Source: JANJUB01 sp040081075
GTDB lineage: Bacteria > Armatimonadota > Fimbriimonadia > Fimbriimonadales > Fimbriimonadaceae
DNA length: 51,140 nt
Reading direction: 5' to 3'
NCBI GenBank assembly: GCA_040081075.1
Contig: JBEBHJ010000019.1
Coordinates: 1 to 51,140 of the forward strand
Each line of letters starts with the position of its first letter. Positions within the stretch are counted from its first letter, which is position 1. Of this stretch, positions 47,693-51,140 are shown one piece after another. The position numbers and the translations under genes are program-made. Below the pieces are notes generated by a model that did not search any database, was not told where the DNA came from, and was given only the letters and a program-made list of their open reading frames with translations.

Positions 47693-48132
47693 CGCGAAAG
47701 CGTTATGAGACCGTCGTAAGGGCGGATGTCCAGAAGGTCTGGCGTTTCCACTCAAATGTGAGCGCGCTGGTCCTCTTGACTCCGCCGAACCGAAGGCTTC
47801 GGTTTGACCCGGCTGAGATTGAAGTGACAGATGGGGCAACGCATCGGTTGAAGTTCGGGCTTGGCCCATTTTGGATGCAATGGGATGCGGTGATTTCGGA
47901 TGTCGTCGCCCCTGCGAGGTTCCGAGATACGGCGATAAAGTGTCCCTTCAAAAGCTGGACACATTTGCATGAGTTCGTCGAACACGAAGGTGGAACGAAA
48001 ATTACGGACACAATTGAATACGAACCGCCCTTCGGGATTTTCGGTGGCTTGCTTGACAAACTCATCATATCGAAGCAACTTGATCAGTTGTTTGCCTTTC
48101 GGCATATGATTACGCATCAGCAGCTGAGTTAA
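47689..48132 (+). CDS. SRPBCC-superfamily (START-like) protein
   Basis: 147 residues with the helix-grip fold seen in polyketide-cyclase/CoxG-like proteins: RYETVVRADVQKVWRFHSNVSALVLLTPPN at the start, a beta sheet (HRLKFGLGPFWMQWDAVIS, FRDTAIKCPFKSWTHLHEFVEHEGGTKITDTIEYE), and a long C-terminal helix (LLDKLIISKQLDQLFAFRHMITHQQL). These bind hydrophobic ligands; no ligand can be named. ATGA overlap ties it to the upstream gene. Confidence 0.8.
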   Translation: MTRKRYETVVRADVQKVWRFHSNVSALVLLTPPNRRLRFDPAEIEVTDGATHRLKFGLGPFWMQWDAVISDVVAPARFRDTAIKCPFKSWTHLHEFVEHEGGTKITDTIEYEPPFGIFGGLLDKLIISKQLDQLFAFRHMITHQQLS

Positions 48133-48138
48133 ACAATC

Positions 48139-49131
48139 GTGCCGAGATGTGCTACGGTTAGGGTCTTGCTTGATCCCAGAATTCCCGCCCTTGTTCTGGC
48201 CCCGATGGATGGGGTTACGGATGCCGCTATGCGGGACTTTCAAGGAGCTTCAGGAGCCTTTACATACGCGGTTACAGAGTTTTTGCGGGTGAGTTCGGAG
48301 TCGATCCCTCGAAAGGTGTTTCGCCGCGAAGTTCCTGAACTTGAAACGGGAGGGAAGACGTCGACCGGGATGCCTGTACAAGTTCAAATCTTGGGAGGCG
48401 ACCCGGGGCGAATGGCAACTTCCGCGTACACGGCTTGGCAAGTAGGGGCCAAGGCAATCGACATCAATTTTGGTTGTCCGGCTCCGACCGTAAACCGGCA
48501 TGATGGTGGCGCTTCGCTGTTACGACATCCTTGCCGGATTCGTGAAATCGTCCGCGCCGTTCGTGATGCGGTACCAAACGAGATTCCTGTTTCCGCAAAA
48601 CTCCGGCTGGGTTGGGACTCCATCGAACCCATCTACGAAAATGCTCAAATGGCGGTAGACGGTGGCGCCACTTGGATTACGGTTCATGCGAGAACACGAG
48701 TTCAAGGGTATTCGCCCCCGGTCTATTGGGAACCCTTACGCCAGGTCCGTTCGCTTGTTGATGTTCCGGTCATCGCGAATGGCGACATTTGGAGTCTGAA
48801 TGACTTTCATCGGTGCCTCGATGAAACGGGTTGCCAGCATTTCATGATCGGACGTGGAGCCCTAGCTGATCCAATGTTGCCGCACATGATTGGGCGGGAA
48901 CTTGGGATCTCGTCGGCAGGCATACCGAGCGTCGATTGGGCCACCGAGTTTTGCCGCTTGGTCAAGTTTATCGAAAAGCACGAGGGAGGAACGTCCGGGA
49001 AGTCGCTTCTACGGCTAAAGCAATGGATCAAGATCGCTCATTCATTTGGAGATTTCGAGCGCTTTCATGAACTGAAGGTGGCTCAAAGTTTGGATGAGTT
49101 CTTTGATGTTTTGGCTCGGTTTCGGCCGTAA
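48139..49131 (+). CDS. dus: tRNA-dihydrouridine synthase
   Basis: 330 residues, FMN-dependent Dus family reducing uridines in the D-loop. Family marks: LAPMDGVTDAAMRDF, QILGGDPGRMATSA, INFGCPAPTVNRHDGGASLLR (catalytic Cys), SAKLRLGWDS, ITVHARTRVQGYSP, VIANGDIWS and MIGRGALADP (phosphate loop). The sequence lies closer to DusC-type than DusB-type to my eye. Start GTG 48139, 6 nt after the SRPBCC stop, so co-transcribed. Confidence 0.93.
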   Translation: MPRCATVRVLLDPRIPALVLAPMDGVTDAAMRDFQGASGAFTYAVTEFLRVSSESIPRKVFRREVPELETGGKTSTGMPVQVQILGGDPGRMATSAYTAWQVGAKAIDINFGCPAPTVNRHDGGASLLRHPCRIREIVRAVRDAVPNEIPVSAKLRLGWDSIEPIYENAQMAVDGGATWITVHARTRVQGYSPPVYWEPLRQVRSLVDVPVIANGDIWSLNDFHRCLDETGCQHFMIGRGALADPMLPHMIGRELGISSAGIPSVDWATEFCRLVKFIEKHEGGTSGKSLLRLKQWIKIAHSFGDFERFHELKVAQSLDEFFDVLARFRP

Positions 49132-49134
49132 ATC

Positions 49135-50790
49135 CTAGTCGCAATCATCTGGTGCGCCCCCGTTCATTTCGGCGCCAGTCTTGTTCAACGCAATTTCCTT
49201 TCCGTTGACCCAAACTCGTTCCGGGCCTATCGATGCCCAATTTGGTTTCTTATCGAAGGGTGAGCTGTTTAAGATCAAGAAGTCGGCCCGATAACCCACA
49301 GAAACTTGACCAATTTCGCGTTCCATACCCATTGCATAAGCACCGGAAACGGTGTAAGCCTTCAATGCATCACTTACGGAGATGTTTTGGTGCGTCATCC
49401 AGTTTGTGCCAGTCAGCGTTTTTCCCGTTACGGCCGTTTCAATCCCCAGCCAGGGGTTTGCCGTTACTACTGGCCAGTCTGACCCAAACGCTAGAGTTGC
49501 CCCGGATCTTAGGAGATCTTTGTAGGCGTAGCTCGTCCGGCTCCGCTCGGTCCCGATCACCTCTTCGCAGTATTGACCGTCATCGGCTTTGTGAAACGGT
49601 TGCATGCTGGCGATTACTCCGAGCTGGGCAAACCGAGGGATATCTTGAGCTCGGAGGTGTTGGGCATGCTCGACTCGGAACCGCAAATCCTTCAAACCGG
49701 TGGCTTGTGTTTCGTATAAATTCAAAATCTCAGAGTTTGCCCGATCGCCAATGCAATGGAATATGACTTGCAGACCCGCATCGGAGGCAAGCTTTATTCC
49801 CATCGCGTAACTCCCGTCTTCGAAACCTGGTCGAGGTAGCCCCGTTGGGCTCGTTTGGTCGGGCAAGGGTTTTGTGAATGGTTCAAACATAAACGCGGTT
49901 CGAGAACCTAGGGTGCCGTCCATGTAACCTTTGGTGCCGCGCGCAGAAACCCAGCTTGGAACCTTTGAAAACGCTTGAATTTGAGAGGCTGCTTTCGGCC
50001 AGTCGATTGCCGTTGAGAAAAGAGCGAGGCGGATGGTCGGATCAGCCTGAGCGTAGCGACGATAGTGTCCAAAGTCAACAGACGAGCCAATTTCGCTCGC
50101 AGCGGTGATGCCCAGGGAGTTGTACATTTTCACGGCGGCCTTGAACGCTTCGAACATCTCGTCCGAGCTTGCCTGGGGCAATCTTAGGTAGCTCATGGCG
50201 GTTTCGCGCAGCAATCCTGTAGGCTCGTTCGTTTTGGGATCGCGATCAATAGAGCCGCCGCTCGGGTTCGCGGGGCCCTCTTTGGTGATCCCCATCATCT
50301 CAAGAGCTTTGCTGTTTAACAATACGCTGTGCCCATCCATTCTGGTCAGGGCCGCCGGGTGGTCGCCCGTCACTTTGTCTAGCCACTCTCGGTTTGGTTG
50401 CGCCTTATCGGGCCAACTATCAGCCGACCATCCGGAGCCGATTATCCATTTCCCCGTCGGAACCTTCGTGGCCCAGTCGGCAATTCTTTGAAGGAATTCT
50501 TCCCGGTTCTTGGTGCCTCCTAGCAACAAGTTATTCATGCGGACTCCACCCCTCATGAGGTGGGTATGTGAATCGATGATGCCCGGCAGAACAACCTTGT
50601 CAGCCACATCGACCACGATCGTGTTTGGGCCAACGAGATCGGGACGGGCTCTCCCGACGCTCACAAAAAGTCCGCCTCGAACCGCAATCGTGGCATTGCG
50701 GATCGTGCGGCCATTAGTCCAGAGCGTCGCGTGATCTAAGATCAGGTCGGCGGGTGGAGCGTAGCTTAGTGCCAAAAGGGAAGCGAGCAT
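49135..50790 (-). CDS. Exported metal-dependent amidohydrolase (YtcJ-like, Amidohydro_3)
   Basis: 551 residues: a weak signal (MLASLLALSYAPPA), then the amidohydrolase barrel. Metal ligands in PGIIDSHTHLMRGG, later LKDLRFRVEHAQHL and FGSDWPVV; VIFHCIGDRANSEI holds another His. LILDHATLWTNGRTIRNATIAVRGG at the start and KPNWASIGPERVWVNGKEI at the end form the small beta domain of the family. Members hydrolyse amides, N-acyl compounds or carbamates; the substrate here is unknown. It converges with the dus gene, 4 bp apart. Confidence 0.9.
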   Translation of the reverse strand: MLASLLALSYAPPADLILDHATLWTNGRTIRNATIAVRGGLFVSVGRARPDLVGPNTIVVDVADKVVLPGIIDSHTHLMRGGVRMNNLLLGGTKNREEFLQRIADWATKVPTGKWIIGSGWSADSWPDKAQPNREWLDKVTGDHPAALTRMDGHSVLLNSKALEMMGITKEGPANPSGGSIDRDPKTNEPTGLLRETAMSYLRLPQASSDEMFEAFKAAVKMYNSLGITAASEIGSSVDFGHYRRYAQADPTIRLALFSTAIDWPKAASQIQAFSKVPSWVSARGTKGYMDGTLGSRTAFMFEPFTKPLPDQTSPTGLPRPGFEDGSYAMGIKLASDAGLQVIFHCIGDRANSEILNLYETQATGLKDLRFRVEHAQHLRAQDIPRFAQLGVIASMQPFHKADDGQYCEEVIGTERSRTSYAYKDLLRSGATLAFGSDWPVVTANPWLGIETAVTGKTLTGTNWMTHQNISVSDALKAYTVSGAYAMGMEREIGQVSVGYRADFLILNSSPFDKKPNWASIGPERVWVNGKEIALNKTGAEMNGGAPDDCD

Positions 50791-50807
50791 GTCGCTAATT
50801 TACCGAC

Positions 50808-51140
50808 TTATTCTTTGGGTTCTAGCTTTGCCGGTTTCTCGCCCTTTCCTTGTTGGATCATTTGGAGCAATTGCATGCCCATTAGACCGCTCAAGCTGCC
50901 TTCGGTTGCATCGCCGCCGCCACCGCTCACGATGAGATCTGGAATGATCTTGATTTTGCCCTTGGCAATCTCTTCCGTGATCTTGAATCGGGTGAAGTTC
51001 TCCTCACCCATGGCCTTGACTTGCAGCTCGTAAGCATCAGCGGTAGAACGACCTACTGCCATGATCTTTTCTGCCTCCGCCAAACCGGTCTTTGAGATTC
51101 GCTCGGCGTCGGCAACGGCGTTCATCTTTGTGAATTCCGC
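50808..51140 (-). CDS. C-terminal end of a flotillin/SPFH-type protein (partial)
   Basis: The reading frame is open past the window end (AEFTKMNAVADAERISKTG...), so this is the last roughly 110 residues. The coiled-coil Ala/Glu stretch (AEAEKIMAVGRSTADAYELQVKAMGEENF) followed by a Gly-rich segment (VSGGGGDATEGSLSGLMGMQLLQMIQQGKGEKP) is typical of flotillin-like proteins with a C-terminal oligomerisation tail. Flotillins organise membrane microdomains. The N-terminal SPFH domain would lie upstream beyond 51140. Confidence 0.7.
   Translation of the reverse strand, partial: AEFTKMNAVADAERISKTGLAEAEKIMAVGRSTADAYELQVKAMGEENFTRFKITEEIAKGKIKIIPDLIVSGGGGDATEGSLSGLMGMQLLQMIQQGKGEKPAKLEPKE

Noticed and set aside
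1..51140. CRISPR array, rRNA genes, transposase or integrase
   Set aside because: Looked for and not seen; no regularly spaced repeats of 25-40 bp and no DDE or tyrosine recombinase motifs in any supported gene.

Overview
The window comes from a diderm bacterium: it encodes outer-membrane beta-barrel proteins ending in Phe, Tat export and periplasmic cytochromes. Gene content (two nitrate/nitrite porters, a UbiA/MqnP-type prenyltransferase, pilin-like and subtilase exoproteins) and the many start codons sitting 6-11 nt after a TANNNT hexamer would fit a lineage such as Armatimonadota (Fimbriimonadia), but this placement is inference.

Region 1 (about 0.3-21 kb) is a respiratory nitrogen-oxide island. 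It holds a c-type cytochrome, a carboxymuconolactone decarboxylase-like protein, a Crp/Fnr regulator, an NnrS protein, a nitronate monooxygenase, a type II molybdoenzyme operon (catalytic subunit, Fe-S subunit, fused cytochrome c/b, Rieske, cytochrome b), a second molybdoenzyme operon (NasA/NapA-like subunit, cupin, Fe-S protein, Tat-exported Rieske, small membrane protein), two NarK porters and a NarI/HdrE-like cytochrome b. Six near-identical palindromes of the form (T)ATGAY-N4-RTCAT(A) precede these genes and a porin. They lie about 41 bp before start codons, as expected for a class II FNR-type activator acting on leaderless transcripts. A frameshifted cysteine synthase gene sits between the two molybdoenzyme operons.

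Region 2 (about 21.1-30.1 kb) looks accessory. It is flanked by an intact D-2-hydroxyacid dehydrogenase gene at one end and an internally deleted remnant of a similar gene at the other. Inside are a porin without a signal peptide, a three-gene cassette (winged-helix protein, GHKL ATPase, and a large protein with two RNA-polymerase-alpha-CTD-like repeats plus a sigma region 4-like HTH), a zinc-ribbon protein, a VRR-NUC nuclease and a decayed tRNA-Asn 3' portion. The cassette is the best candidate for an undescribed system, possibly defence or transcription-directed.

Region 3 (about 30-51 kb) is mostly housekeeping: hisS, ubiA/mqnP, a subtilase, tatA, cysS, an MFS transporter, a translationally coupled operon (M61 peptidase, nitrilase-family amidase, two paralogous unknown proteins), msrB, a peptidoglycan amidase, a thioredoxin-like protein, a dihydrouridine synthase, an amidohydrolase and the end of a flotillin/SPFH gene. 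It also contains a CarH/LitR-type B12 photoreceptor regulator whose divergent promoters carry 11-bp-spaced ACA repeats, matching the known CarH operator design, facing a fasciclin gene.
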